64,000 nt of DNA from Brachypodius melanocephalos (Eukaryota > Chordata > Aves > Passeriformes > Pycnonotidae), in the NCBI GenBank assembly GCA_013398615.1, contig VZSR01001685.1, forward strand, positions 3,448,566 to 3,512,565, read 5' to 3'. Made by a program: the position numbers and the translations under genes. Numbering within the stretch: the first letter of the stretch is position 1; every line of letters begins with the position of its first letter. The notes beneath the pieces are model-generated. The model was not told the origin of the DNA. It made no database searches and saw nothing but the letters and a program-made list of their open reading frames with translations. Below, in pieces: positions 49,605-61,866 of this stretch.

Positions 49605-51489
49605 AAAATACATATTATTCTAAATGCTATACTTACTCTGTGTCCATTTTGTTCTCTTTTGAATAGATGCATTCTCAAACTACAGAAATGGATCTGTTTC
49701 AAGTCACTGAGGGTTTGGCAAAACCATCTCTGAAATTAGAACTCTTAATGAAGCTTTTAGTGAACTGCAAATTTTCTTTGCAAGTTAAAGACCTACCTTT
49801 TTACATACTGTTGCATTTTAAGAACCACTTTGTGTGTCTTGTCTGCTGAGTCCTCTCCTGTAAGTAAGCCAGGTCATGTGCTCTGTTTGCAACATAGGGC
49901 AGAGAGCTTCTGATTTCCTTTGTGGGACCAATATAGTGCAAAATACTAATCAAAGATATGATGATTTACTTCCTTTTTACCTCATGTTGGGATCTTATGA
50001 GCCCAAAAGAATAGAAGACTACTTAATTATTTTGTCCATGGTCAGAGACAAAAAAGTAATTAATTTTAAAATGAAAGAAACTGTAGACACAAGTCTATTT
50101 ACAAATTGCTGAACTGTAAGGCAACAAAAACCCCCATGAAACTTCCTTTTCTTTTCTGTCCTCCCTCTTTCTCACACATCTAGCACTTATTCACACATCT
50201 ACCCTGGTTCTCCCAGGTTTCAAATACAACAATCATGATGTGATGGAACTTGCTTAACACCTGAAAAATCTAACTTTATTTGATAAGAAATTGCTAAAAG
50301 CCAAAGAATCAGCAATTGTTTTTTGTGAAGCCCAAAGAAGTACTGGTCTTTATTAATGTTCCACTTTTAACTATTATTTTCTGCTTTATCAAGGAATTTT
50401 ACAAGTCTTCAAAACATTGTTCTTTAGCACATAATGAAGAGGTCAGCTTAACTTCACTACTGAAGCACAGAAAGAACTATGCACTGTGCCTGTGGCATTT
50501 TCATTCCCTCATATGAAGAATGCTGCCTTACAAATAGTGTGCCTTAAATTACATTTTACCTGCTGCGAAGATCTGTGTACTTCTGCAGTGAAATACATTT
50601 TCATTTGGAAGTTGTCAGTTCATCAAAGGTGAAATTACTAGGCATTGTTCCAAAAGAAATCAATATATAATATTTTGTTAGAAGGTGTTAGGAGGGAAAC
50701 ACGAGTAGGATTGGCAAGCATGTCTTTATGAAGATGTCAGAGATAAGGCAATTCCAAGTTGTTTTATTTATGCTATTATTTATTACTTCACTTATTACTG
50801 AAGTCAAAATGCTTCCATAAAAGTAGAACATTTATCTGTGCTAATGTCCTAATACTTCAAAGATAAGACATAAAATAAATGATTTCTTAATTGCCTCTTT
50901 AAAATTCTGCTGCATACATTTGAAAGCTGAAGTGTGAATTTTAATAATTTCAAGTGATGATGTTTACTGTATTTCTGTAGTTGGAAACACAATTTCTCCT
51001 GGAAACCTGCACTAAGGAGCTTGGACCCTAGACCTAGCGTTACCAGTGTTAACCTTATTTCTGTAATTTCAGTCAAATTGAGAAGTAATTGCCTTCTTCT
51101 TGGTTACGGTATTGAATTGATTCATAAAACCTGGCCACTGAAAGGAGAGCACTGACAGAAGAGTGTCACAAAGGCAACAGCTTAATTGTGACAAATATAT
51201 TTATTTCAACATCTTTTCTTGTTCCCCTCAACAGCCCACAACACTGAATATAAAACTTATGTTAGATATACACACATAAAAAGGATAGAGAAGCAAAAAG
51301 CCTTACATATTGCAATAAATCAAGACCAGGCACATTTAGAGTAATATCTTGTCTCAAGGGGATTAGCAAGTTATTCGTGCTTTGCACTGACGGTTCATCA
51401 CACCTTTGCTTTTTGTGTATTTCCTACTAATTATGGGCACCAGGGGTTAAAACTTCTGCATCTTTTAAATGTTTCAGTGACCTTCAAAA
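49605..51489. other. No gene seen; unique DNA
   Basis: Several 60-90 codon frames are present on the plus strand between 49461 and 50516. They have no motifs and no consistent splice context. Confidence 0.5.
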
Positions 51490-51570
51490 GAACCCAAAAC
51501 AGACAAACAAATTAACAACCAAACAAAAAAAAAAAAACCCAAACAAACCAATAAACAAACAAACAAAACT
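51490..51570 (+). repeat. A/C-rich tract with (AAAC)n
   Basis: Irregular AAAC and AACC units around a 13-base A-run, ending in four AAAC/AAAT units. Same class as at 7168 and 37182. Confidence 0.9.
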
Positions 51571-53621
51571 CCTCATAACTGGAATTAAAGTTCAACACCA
51601 GTTTCCAGTTCTGTATTTTGCGTTTAATAGATCTATCATCAATTAAATAAGGGCATATATTAGATGAGTTCTATGGCCAAATCCATTTCTCTGATTTGAA
51701 TCCATCCATCTACATTGCTAAAAGGCTGTGAAATGGCTTCTTTGATATTTTATTACCACTGAGATGTAAAATTTAACAGAAAAGACAAGAGTAGCTGAAA
51801 TCCTTCTCTTCAGGGAAAAGGACAACATGCACGATTTAAAGTCCATGAGACAAGATACTAAAAAGTAGAAAATGGATGCTCAGAGAGTAATTCTGTCAGG
51901 AAAAACCATTAGTGAAACATGCCAAAATCAAAAGGCTTCCCTTTCAACAAAATATGCTTTTGACAGTCTTCAAATTCCAAGTGCTCATTTCTTCTTCTGA
52001 GAGAGACTATGCTTAATGCAAATGTGTTCTGTGCTCTCTACTTTAACTGAGCAAAACAGTCAAGAAGAGCATTGCAATTCAGATTCATTCACCACATCAC
52101 TCATCACTTGCACACAGTAAGTGCTGAGGATGTCAGGATTGTCACAAGCAAATCTTTTTGTCGTTCATGGAAAACAAGTATTTAGAAAAGCAATAAAACT
52201 AACTTTAAGAGGCAGGATATCATAAATGTGCAATAACTTGTGATACTTGACTGGGTTGTTTTGATGCTTGCAGACAAGCGTGTATAGAGAAGAGAAACAG
52301 GGATCTACCAGGGCATATAGGTTTAAGGTGCTGTTCTTTACTGTTTATTGTTTCTTTATTGTTTATTGTTCTTTATTACTGAAAAGTCCTACTGTCTTTC
52401 TACCACCAATATTAGTACCAGCTTTTTTCTGGATCACAGTACTGCAAACAACACAAAAGAAACCTTCAAAACCAGCCCATGAGAAGAGTGAGTGACATTA
52501 AAAATATGAAATAAAGAAATTACCTGGTGTCTTTTTTAAGCTGGTAAAAACGCTCTGCTGCTGGGGATACAAATACAATTTGTGTCCTGACTATCAGCAT
52601 TCACCAAATTAAGAACAGATTCATAAAATATCTGTTTTCCTTTTCCCTACAGCAGATGTCTTCTCTGATTCCAAAGTGGCAAATCACACCCTTCAGAAAA
52701 AAAACCACTTATCGCTTAGAAGGCTAATATTTCTTCTCAATACATTCCCACAAATAATATCATTCATTTCCTAGAGTAATCAATAGCACAGTTTCTACAG
52801 GTGAGTAGGTCACTGTTTGTTAGTCATGATGATGTGGTTTAGCAGTGAAGTTAGACCCAAGCCTGCACTCTGCATGTCCTACCTGGTGTGAATCTGAAGG
52901 TGGCATCTAAGTATGGGAGAAAAGGTGAGCCTCCCTGTGCCACTCCTGTGGCTTCATTTATACATTGGTATCTGAAAGGGCTTCTTTGCTAACAGTCTGT
53001 GACTTAAAACATATCCATTCTTGACCCTGATGCTTTATTTCCCAGGTCAAAGAAGCCCTCATAATTTTACCAAGTAATTTTAGTTTGTGGGTTATTATGT
53101 GTAGTTGTAAAGCTAGTACAGTTTTATATATATATTTTTTTCTTTCCAGAAGATTAGAAAAGTGCATGCAAATTACATTTCATCACATCATTGTTAGTGT
53201 TATGGCAAATGTGTGAGACCTTTCAATTAAAGACTTACTCAGGTGAGTGATTTGTAGACATCCCGCTGTTCTTTGATTGCAACATATTTACCATGATTCT
53301 TTTCAATACAAAATATCAGACAACTTATAGATATGCTATAGACTTATGGTGGATTTTATCCCATTCCTGCAGAGAATTGACTTGGGAGCCCTTGGACTTT
53401 AGGGGGGCATCAGACCACAGTGATTTTATACAAATTACTGAAACTCTTGATAAATCTTAACCTTGCCCCATCTCTTGGCTATTTGTTGTCAGTCTTTTTT
53501 AAAGGGCATGAAAGATATTTATTGATCTTTATAATGATAGTTAAGTAAAAGGCAGTACACAGTCCTTTAATTCTAGTCTGACAGAAAGAAAAATAAAAGT
53601 TCATGTAGTCATAATATATTA
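51571..53621. other. No gene seen; unique DNA
   Basis: Nothing supportable. A small TTTATTGTTT repeat lies near 52338-52376. Confidence 0.55.
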
Positions 53622-53668
53622 AAAAACTCAAAGCAAAACAAACAAAAAAACCCCACAAAACAAGAAAT
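53622..53668 (+). repeat. A/C-rich tract with AAAC and CCCC
   Basis: A-run interrupted by single G and C, then AACAAAAAAACCCCACAAAA. Low-complexity. Confidence 0.85.
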
Positions 53669-54722
53669 CCTGGCCCACAAGTAATTTAACATGAACGAAT
53701 AAACAAGAGACAGATAAGGAGAAGAAAGACAAACAAGCAAGCAAGTAAATACATGAGTATTTTCTTGTTGCTTGACATTCATGCTTTTTGTGTAAATCCA
53801 GATAAACTTTCTTGTATTAATTAAACCTTTGAGCCATGTAAACAGAAGTAAAGATATTAGTTAAAATGTTTACAGAAACGTGGCATATAAAATTTATCAA
53901 ATATTTCTGACATATCTAAATAATACTCTCTGTAAGAAGCTGCCTCTAGCCAACTTCAGGAAAAAAAAAATAGTGCTTAATCCTGCTGAAAGAAACTCGC
54001 ATGCATAAAATTAATAATTTGCATACTCTGCACAATTTTTTTCTCCTCCAACTTGTCTAAATAAAAATGATGTTACTACAGCAACATAACTTCTACCACC
54101 CCCTAATATCAGGTTTGAAAACACATATATATTTTTAAGTAACATAAGCAAATGTTACTTAAATAATTTTTAAGTAACATAAAGCAAATCCTAAAACCAA
54201 TAAATTCTGCCATTTGAGTGTGAGCTACTGTTATTTATTTTGAATTGAAAATCCTCTTTTTTATTCTGTAAAATATTTTAACCAGTGAACTCAATATAAT
54301 AGATTTTTTCCATCTTCTGATCTATGATGGTTATTAGGTCTTTTCATATTCCACAAGATGAACAAGTTTAAATCCCCCCTATGCTTCAGGTGAATTAGAA
54401 CCCTTTAGGAAAACATCAGGCACTGCTGGTGTTTGTGACTCAGTAAGTGACATTTTTCTTTTTGTTTGTACTAGTAAAATTCCACAGCATGGCATTTAGA
54501 GGAAACATGCTGTTAAGTGGACTTTATTATTCTCACAAGATGAGCATAACTGAGAATTCTACCACTCACAGTCATTAACAATTCCATAGCTGTGCTTTGG
54601 GAAAATTGATGTCCCGATCATATTTCATTTTCTGTACTCAATTCTTGGAAACAAACTTTCTTTCTAGTCTGCCAGCAGGTTTTCTGTGTGTTATTGGGAG
54701 AGCTGTTGTGCTCTTGTTGCAG
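53669..54722. other. No gene seen; short direct repeat at 54.1 kb
   Basis: A 22-base direct repeat, TTTTTAAGTAACATAAGCAA and following bases, occurs at 54132-54153 and, with one extra A, at 54167-54189. Otherwise unique. Confidence 0.55.
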
Positions 54723-54917
54723 GGGTGGGTGAAGATTTTCAAGACACCAAGGTTCCGTGATCTCAGGGATTCCAGGGAGGTCTGCATGGGACACCTAGAC
54801 CACGATTGGCCAGACATGGGCTTCATCCCAGATAAGACAGGGAAGCTGGAAATTACTGTAGAAATGTCTGAATTGCATGCATCTATTCTAGAGGAACTCA
54901 AAGGACTGAGGATTTAA
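54723..54917 (+). other. Candidate terminal coding exon, product unknown
   Basis: A clear 3' splice-site-like tract, TGTGCTCTTGTTGCAG, ends at 54722. The DNA then stays open in phase 0 for 64 codons to TAA at 54915-54917. The block is markedly less AT-rich than its surroundings. It encodes a mixed, charged peptide with segments GWVKIFKTPRFRDLRD, GHLDHDWPDMGFIPDKTGKL and MSELHASILEELKGLRI, which looks more like real protein than the other frames here. I cannot name a family. No partner exon is recognised in the window and no nearby AATAAA follows. The opposite strand is also open for 87 codons, which weakens the case. It could be the last exon of an unidentified gene, an exon-sized pseudogene relic, or chance. 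Confidence 0.33.
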
Positions 54918-57314
54918 AGACCCCTTAAATCATAAATTATCAGGAAGGATGACACAGTTTTATGTGTCAAAATATTTTTACTTCTTCATTGTATATTGCA
55001 GTCTATTGTAACCTGAGACAGAGATGAAAGAGTGCAAAGAAGTTTCCTTTTTCACTCTGATATTTCAACACATTGAACAACAAACATTTCTTCCAAGCTG
55101 GTTTCATGTAGAAAATGTTTATTTCAAGCATTGTTATTATTTTGCGATTGGATTTTTTTTGCCTTTCAAATAGTAATTGTTTTCTTGACTATTTCACAAA
55201 TACTGATTTGTTACCAGTACCGATTTTATATTTATAATACTGATTTATTTTAAAATTACATTCTTTTATCATTAAAAAGAAATTGGTCAGTACGTTCTTT
55301 ATATTACATGAATTAATCAGCAAGACTATGGATTCTAAACATACTGCTCCACTAAGTTTGTACCATTGTATTATTTGACAATGTTCACAAAATTCTTGCA
55401 AGTTTTAAAATTTTGCATTAAATTGCAAAAAAAAAAATAAAAAGCCAAACCACCCCAAACAATAGCAACAAGGCAAAGTCTGAGTGTCACATCTTATTCT
55501 GTTACTTCATAGGGATGTAGTGATAGAGAAATGAATAAGACTTTGTAGAACCTTAATAAATAATATGATTCCTTTCACCCATCAGTAAGTCAAACATCTT
55601 ACTGCAGGAAATAAAGCAGTGACATTCAGGCATTAAAAGACTTATTAATTCTGAAAGACTTTGGATTATTCAGACTTGAGATTTTTGTTTTCTCACTCAT
55701 GGAACGTCAGGTGTTTCACTTTAATTTTAATGGACATTTGAGTTGTCTCAGAGGCTCTTTCTTTTTATTTATTGTATTTTTAGAAAAGTGAGTGTCCGGA
55801 TGTTTCATTCTTTGAAGTTAAGAACTAGGCTTGTTATGTATTGAAAAGTTATGCAACTCACTACATATTTAGCTTTGTTCTAAAAATTATATATTCTATC
55901 TGTCAAACACAATAAAAAAAATTAATGTCTTTATAATGAAAAAAAAAAGACCAAAAGTGCAATATGTGTCTTTCTTAGGACTGCAGAAAATGCTTATGTC
56001 AGAGTCATAGCTAAGACAAAGCTACCAGCACACATCTAAACCCTTATGCATGCCAAGCAAACTCAGTCTATTCTCACTCACAAATCTTCATCTATCCCTC
56101 TAGGTTTTTTCCAAACTATCTACTGCAAGAGTCTCACTAATTTTGTTTGGATTAAACAAAGATATGCAGATTTTATACAATCTTTACACAAGATCTTTTC
56201 ATTCTTTTCCAAAAATGTAATGTTATTATCCTACTATGATTCAAATTCTCATCTGGGTCCAATTCTTATCACTGCAGAGATTTTTGAGATTGTGATGAAA
56301 GCTTTGACTAAACCACAAGCTGATATAAAATAGTGTGCCTTTCATATTAGCTGGATTACTATGTGTTTAAAATGTTTCTTTTTCCTGTGAATGTCAGAGG
56401 TTTTTAATTTATAACTCATTTACGAGAGAATAATGTTCCTGATATGATTTTAATAGAAATTTATATGCTTATTTTATGAAAATTATTTAAAATCATTTTT
56501 GAAAAAAATTTAAAACATTCTTTATTTAGGTTCTCAACATTTATGACTATGCTAAAAGATTTTATCCATCATTTCTTATTTGAATAAAAGTCTGCTACAA
56601 AAAGAAGCAAATAAACACTGTAAAGTTATGCTGGTGAACAACCGGAGGCTAAAACCTCCAGCTAGGCATTGGTGGTAATTCTTTTCTGAAGAATATGTCA
56701 ATAATCTTCCAACAGAGGATTCCTGCCCACAGCTCTTTCTATCTAACTGCCCAAAATATAATATAAATATTCCCATCAGTCTTTAAGGTATATCTGGTTG
56801 GGTTTTTTTCTGCCATGGATTATTCTTCTGGTTTCACCTCAGTCCCACTACCATGGAACACTCTTACAATGCACTCCCAACTATATCTGCTAGTTCTACA
56901 GAACCACCCACACTTTGAACAAAGTTGCACTACAACATACCTTCTGTGCTTTTCTTACTTTGCTATTTTTGACTACACATTTTAGCATTTCACAGAGATA
57001 TAAATCCTCAAATCTGTAGAGCAATCATCACCCTAGAAAACTTTCTGGTTTATAGTTTTTACTATTGAAGTGAATGAGAACTCTGTCTGGAAGAGAAGAT
57101 GTACCTCTGTTTCCTAAAATATGTCCTGAAGTATTCTTTTTCACCTTTCAGATGAAATTAAATATGCTTTAGCATGCTGTGCCTACAGTGTGAAATAATA
57201 TCCAGGTATAAATTGCCTCAGACATATAGTAAGAAAAGAAAGATGCAAAGTACATGATTTAATTAGCTGAAGTTTTATTCGATTCATGTGGAGATTATGC
57301 CATGGTAAATTCTA
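54918..57314. other. No gene seen; AT-rich DNA
   Basis: A-runs near 55428-55445 with A/C-rich DNA after them. A 95-codon plus-strand frame at 56046-56333 has no motif and is not called. Confidence 0.5.
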
Positions 57315-57500
57315 CAGTATCAGTCCCTTTGATGAGAGACCTTGTTAAAAGCCTTTTGAAAATCCAGGTGGGCTTCTTTGTTGTCATCCACAGAAGTTTG
57401 CTGAGAGCTTGCTGAGAGCTCTCTCATGTTTTTCAGTTTTTCCAGAGAGACTTTTTTTTCATTTATTCAAATATCACCATTCACCTCTCATTACAAAGCA
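57315..57500 (-). mobile_element. CR1-like LINE fragment with RT residues
   Basis: On the minus strand, 57332-57367 encode residues LDFQKAFNKVSH, the conserved palm segment of CR1/L2-type reverse transcriptase (usual form LDFQKAFDKVPH). The frame is preceded by DNKEAH-like residues. An internal 11-bp repeat, TTGCTGAGAGC, is duplicated at 57398-57419. The ends are poorly defined. It differs from the CR1 copy at 58040, so it is a separate insertion or subfamily. Confidence 0.72.
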
Positions 57501-58039
57501 GGAGTAGCAAGCGATTTTGAATATCTGAGATAATCACTTTCAGAAGGTAATTACAAACTTGTCTGTTTCCCGTGATTTACATGTCTTCTGGCTCTGTCTC
57601 CACTGGGGGCTCCATTCCAATATGCCAGAGGGATGTGACTGCAGTGCACAAAGGCATGCTTCATCGCCAAGAATGCAGAGAGTGGATCTTCATTGTATTC
57701 CACTTTAATTTCTCTAACACCATCTATCTCATATTGACAGTGACTGGAAAGATAATGTGTTTTGCTTTTTTTTTTTTTATCCCCTTACTTTATTCTTATT
57801 TTAGGAAAATATTTTATTCCTGAAAAAATCTTTGCAGCTAAGAAGTAAACCCAGTTCCCTGTTTCTTTACAGATTTAATAAGTAAAACACACTTTACAGA
57901 ACAATTATGGAAATGGGACTCTCAGAAACTCTTTATTAAGACACAGACCTTTCTCAACACCACATATAACTTTTGTATCTGAATTCAAGTTGTATTCTAT
58001 TGCAATAAAAGTAGTATTAAATGGAACCTGAAACTTTTG
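57501..58039. other. Spacer between two CR1 fragments
   Basis: Part of this (57550-57690) may be further decayed CR1. The rest is AT-rich without features. Confidence 0.4.
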
Positions 58040-58880
58040 TGCTGCTCCTTGGTATCTACTCCACCAGTTCCAAGTCTTTCCTGTGCTGGGCAGACTCCTC
58101 AAGGTAGGGTCTCATGAGAGCAGAGTAGAGGGGCAGAATCATGTCCCTTGATCTTCTGGGTATGTTTCTTTTTATGCAACACAGGATGTGGTTGGCTTTC
58201 TGTCCTGCAGACACACATTCACCCCATTCACCCCATCCACCAAGCCCTTTTCCTACTTGTTTGCCTTTGGGCACCAAGGAATTGAGAAACGGACACTCTG
58301 GCCATGGCCAAAGGATTTAGGCAATCCCTTAATCATCCTACAGTCTGTCCATAAAACCTGTCTCTCTCCAATTTAGTGTCCAGGACATTGTAAGGAACTG
58401 TACCAAAAGCCTTACAGAAGTCCAGGTAGATGACATTGATAGCTCTTCCTTTGTCTGCTGATTGAGTCACCTCATCCTTCCATACAAGGCTGCTGGCATG
58501 GTCAGGTATGATTGCCCTTGGTGAAACCATTGGCTGTCTATGTTCACCTCCCTGCCTTTGTCTTGGAAGATGTGTCAAAAAGTGTGAATTTTTTCTGTGA
58601 TATTGCCAGGCACTTAGGAGAGGTTGACAGGTTGGTAGTTCCCAGTGTCCTTCCTATTAAGGATGAGTATGATATTCCCTTTTATCCAGTCACTGGTGAT
58701 TTCACCTGACTGCCAGGTCTTTTCAAACACAAGGGAAAGTGACTCAGAAACTACCTCAGCCAACTTCCTCAGGACCGAGTCACAATTCAGTGGGTTCCTG
58801 GGGCTGTCTTAAACATAATCTTCTCCTCTGATGCCAGTGACCTCATTCCTCCAGTCTCTGCCTTGAGGTTAAACTTAACT
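58040..58880 (-). mobile_element. CR1 LINE fragment (RT and ORF2 C-terminus), deleted inside
   Basis: Minus-strand CR1. From its 5' side, complement 58740-58870 matches the CR1 coding region that carries the sense of CAGAGACTGGAGGAATGAGG. Next, 58333-58578 encodes DKGRAINVIYLDFCKAFGTV, the reverse-transcriptase palm region (the catalytic-region consensus has KAFDTV, so Asp is replaced by Gly). Then 58143-58202 encodes QKANHILCCIKRNIPRRSRD followed by ILPLYSALMRPYLE, the well-known CR1 ORF2 C-terminal region. The roughly 600 bases that normally separate these last two parts are missing, replaced by a short CATTCACCCC duplication near 58217-58236, so the copy has a large internal deletion. It is not functional. 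Confidence 0.94.
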
Positions 58881-60680
58881 GTGATGAGTTACCACACAAA
58901 AGGTATACTGATTATTTGAAAGCAGTCACAAAAATCTGGCCTCAAAAATTGCACACAGGAAAAACATTTGGAGCATCTTCTCTTTTATTCATCCCCACCT
59001 AGATAATGATAGCAATAACAATGGCAATAGCACCAGCATTTACAGTAAAAAAGAAAATAGTCTATTTATTATAATAAAATAAGTTTGGTACAAGAAGAAA
59101 TAACAGTAAAGCACCAGTAACAGCATTTTTATTTTTACCACGTTTATTTCACTGAAAGAACATTTTCTAAAAATGTTGTAGAAATTCAAGTTAAGTTCAT
59201 TTATTTCTGAAGAAAGAGAAGGTAAAAAGCAATAAAATTTACATGTTGACAAACAGTTTGAGACAAGGATAAAGTTTAAAGACATATGGATAAACTTTTG
59301 TGCTATACGAATCTGAGACAGATCACTAGGTGTTAAATTCAATTCAGTACAATATTTTATGATGTGTTGAAAAATTACCAGCTTTACATGAGCAGAAACA
59401 GAAATTAAATGCAGTCCTATAAAACACATCTATAACTCTCACCTAATGCAAAAGACTATATGAAACAAACAATTGTGTCATTACCATTACAAAGCTCTTA
59501 GAGTTGATACAAACTCTGCATCTCTGAAATGAAACAACAGCATATTGGCAAAAATACTTGATCAATGCTTCAAGAGCAAAATTAAAAGCATCCTTTCACC
59601 CAGCACAAAGATCAATGAAAGGTGTTCTTTGCATAAGTCAAAATGGAAATATGCAGTGCTTAGTGCTGGCCTTCTCCACTGCTTTCTTTCATCCTCTGTG
59701 TTGCTTCCGTGGGTAAGTGATTAGCAGATGATTAACATTTGAAGTGGAAATAACACAGAAAGAGGAAAACAAAATGACAACTGCCACTGGGACAGTGTCT
59801 AGCTCAGAAAAACTGCATAAGATGTGCAAGCTTCTTCTGCAGCCATGTTCTCACACATAGCATTTTAGGAAACATTGAGGCAATAGTTTGTATATGTATT
59901 CAGCATGAAAGAGTGACCATCGTTACACGTTCCTAAGCCTCACATAACTTAGCACTCTATTTGTTACACTCTGTGAAAAATTTATTTAGCAAGCAGAAGA
60001 ACTTCTATACATTTAAAGACAACAGAGATGAAAACTGAGAGGTCCTGGTTTTTCTCAACTTAGTGGAAATTTTGCCTTTGACTTCAAAAGAGACAAAGTT
60101 ATACAGATGATCACTACATGTAAGATTACACTGAAAATAGAAAAAGACCCTAACCTAGTCTATTAACTGTCACTTTATAAATCATGCAGACCTTAAAATC
60201 TATTGTGGTGTACCCCTAAGTGTCTATGAGAGATCTGTTTTCAATTAACATAGAGCTTTCTATTAGCAAGGAGAATAAGGAGATTTTTGAGGTGTTTTAT
60301 TAAAGAAATCTGCAAAACAGTTTTTGAAAAACAGAAATCTGACACTTGTCCAGTTCACAGTGCGCAGCCATACGAATTAACAAATGCCACTAATGGAGGA
60401 ACAAATAGCTAGTCACAATTATTTTTTGGAAGAAAAGCAAAATAAAATTGGAGCCATATGGACTTGCTTAATGAGAAATTATGGTGTATAATATGCTTCT
60501 CTTATTATCTGTGGCTTATGTGACCATTTTTTAAAAAATCTAATGAATAAAAAAGAAATATATGTGACACTCTCGCCATCTGCGTTAAAGACCATACTAG
60601 AAGCAACACTCCAAACCTTCATAAGGGTTGTACTTCCTGTGTAGAAAAGGTTCAGTGATCAGCTGGCATTTAATGGCATG
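58881..60680. other. No gene seen; unique AT-rich DNA
   Basis: Contains a 129-codon minus-strand frame (59040-59429) with very hydrophobic, AT-driven composition and no domain; not called. Confidence 0.5.
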
Positions 60681-60751
60681 CAGAAAAAGAACTGCAAGAT
60701 ACATAAGGATTTAATTGAATACAGAAAAAGAACTATAATATATGTAAGGAT
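60681..60751 (+). repeat. Diverged 41-bp tandem duplication
   Basis: CAGAAAAAGAACTGCAAGAT at 60681 and CAGAAAAAGAACTATAATAT at 60722 both continue to a shared AAGGAT, 41 bases apart. The copies have diverged at several sites. Confidence 0.75.
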
Positions 60752-61817
60752 ATTTTTTATTTTATGCAGGTGACGTGGAATCTTATCCTTTCATATTTTC
60801 AATCTTACATTCTCACAGATCCTTCTGAGGTGTGGTTTGAAAGAAGCATACTTTAAATAAGATTGGGGATATTTATGCTATCCTGCCATCACAGGGTGCT
60901 CTTGCACAGTATTTATGATCACAACAAAGACAGATCTTCATCAGCTCTAATTTTGTGCTTTTGCTTTGGCAGCACTAGGGCAGTCTGTAGTGCCACCTCA
61001 CCAACTGTGACTAAACTTGAATGTAAAACCTCTGGAGGCAGTGACAGATTTTAAGAACAAGTGGCAATCCACATACTAATATATGGTATAAAAGTCCACT
61101 TACTACTGGTCACTGCTTCAGCAATGTGTCCACAGCTATTTGTTCAAGTTGAGACAAAATTAAATCCAACAATATTATCAACCCATTTGAATAGCTTTAA
61201 CTAGGCACTTGAATTCTGTTAACAGAGCTCTGAATGAGAAGCAAGTGTTTAATGCTTTGATCTTTAGCCTCGTGTGATGCAAATATAGGCGGTTCTCTCA
61301 GGTGGAGATTAGTCTACAGATCAGAGGAAAAGGGAAGTCCTTTTCAAAGGTCGTGGAACTAACTTGGTAAATGCAGAATCAGTTTCCAGCTTTGATTTCC
61401 TCTATGACTTTAAGCAAGTCTTTCAGGTGAAGTAGCACAAAAAGGATTTAAATACATAAAAAGAGTAAGGCCACTAATCTCTTTGTAGGTTTGAGTAAAT
61501 GAGTTGTTCTATGTCTCTACCTCACAGGAGTAGCTGTGTATGATTAAAGAGCATATGAGAGAATTACAGGCTTACATACATCGATTGGAAACACAAAAAC
61601 CTGCAAGAAATAATGAGAGATTGAGCTACTCCTTCCTCTAACTTTGCTTTGCCTGTTTTCATTGCAAAGCACCTGCACACATTTTATTCACACTACAGCC
61701 TAAGATAGAAATTTTGGGCCCATCACACAAACTGCAATAGAACTACAGCCATTTTAGCCAATTCCTCCAACAACAAAATATAACTTTTTGAAACCCTGAG
61801 ATCTCATTTTTATTAAA
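60752..61817. other. No gene seen; unique DNA
   Basis: No recognised repeat or supportable frame. Confidence 0.55.
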
Positions 61818-61866
61818 AATTATAAATTTAAATTAAATTATAAATTTAAATTATAATTATAATTTC
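61818..61866. repeat. AT-only repeat with palindromic units
   Basis: Nearly 50 bases of A and T only, with AAATTATAAATTTAAATT repeated about 20 bases apart and several AATTTAAATT palindromes. It is likely to unwind easily. Confidence 0.85.

Noticed and set aside
59040..59429. 129-codon minus-strand open frame
   Set aside because: Composition (Phe, Leu, Ile, Tyr, Asn, Lys) is that of translated AT-rich DNA; no domain, no splice sites or promoter.
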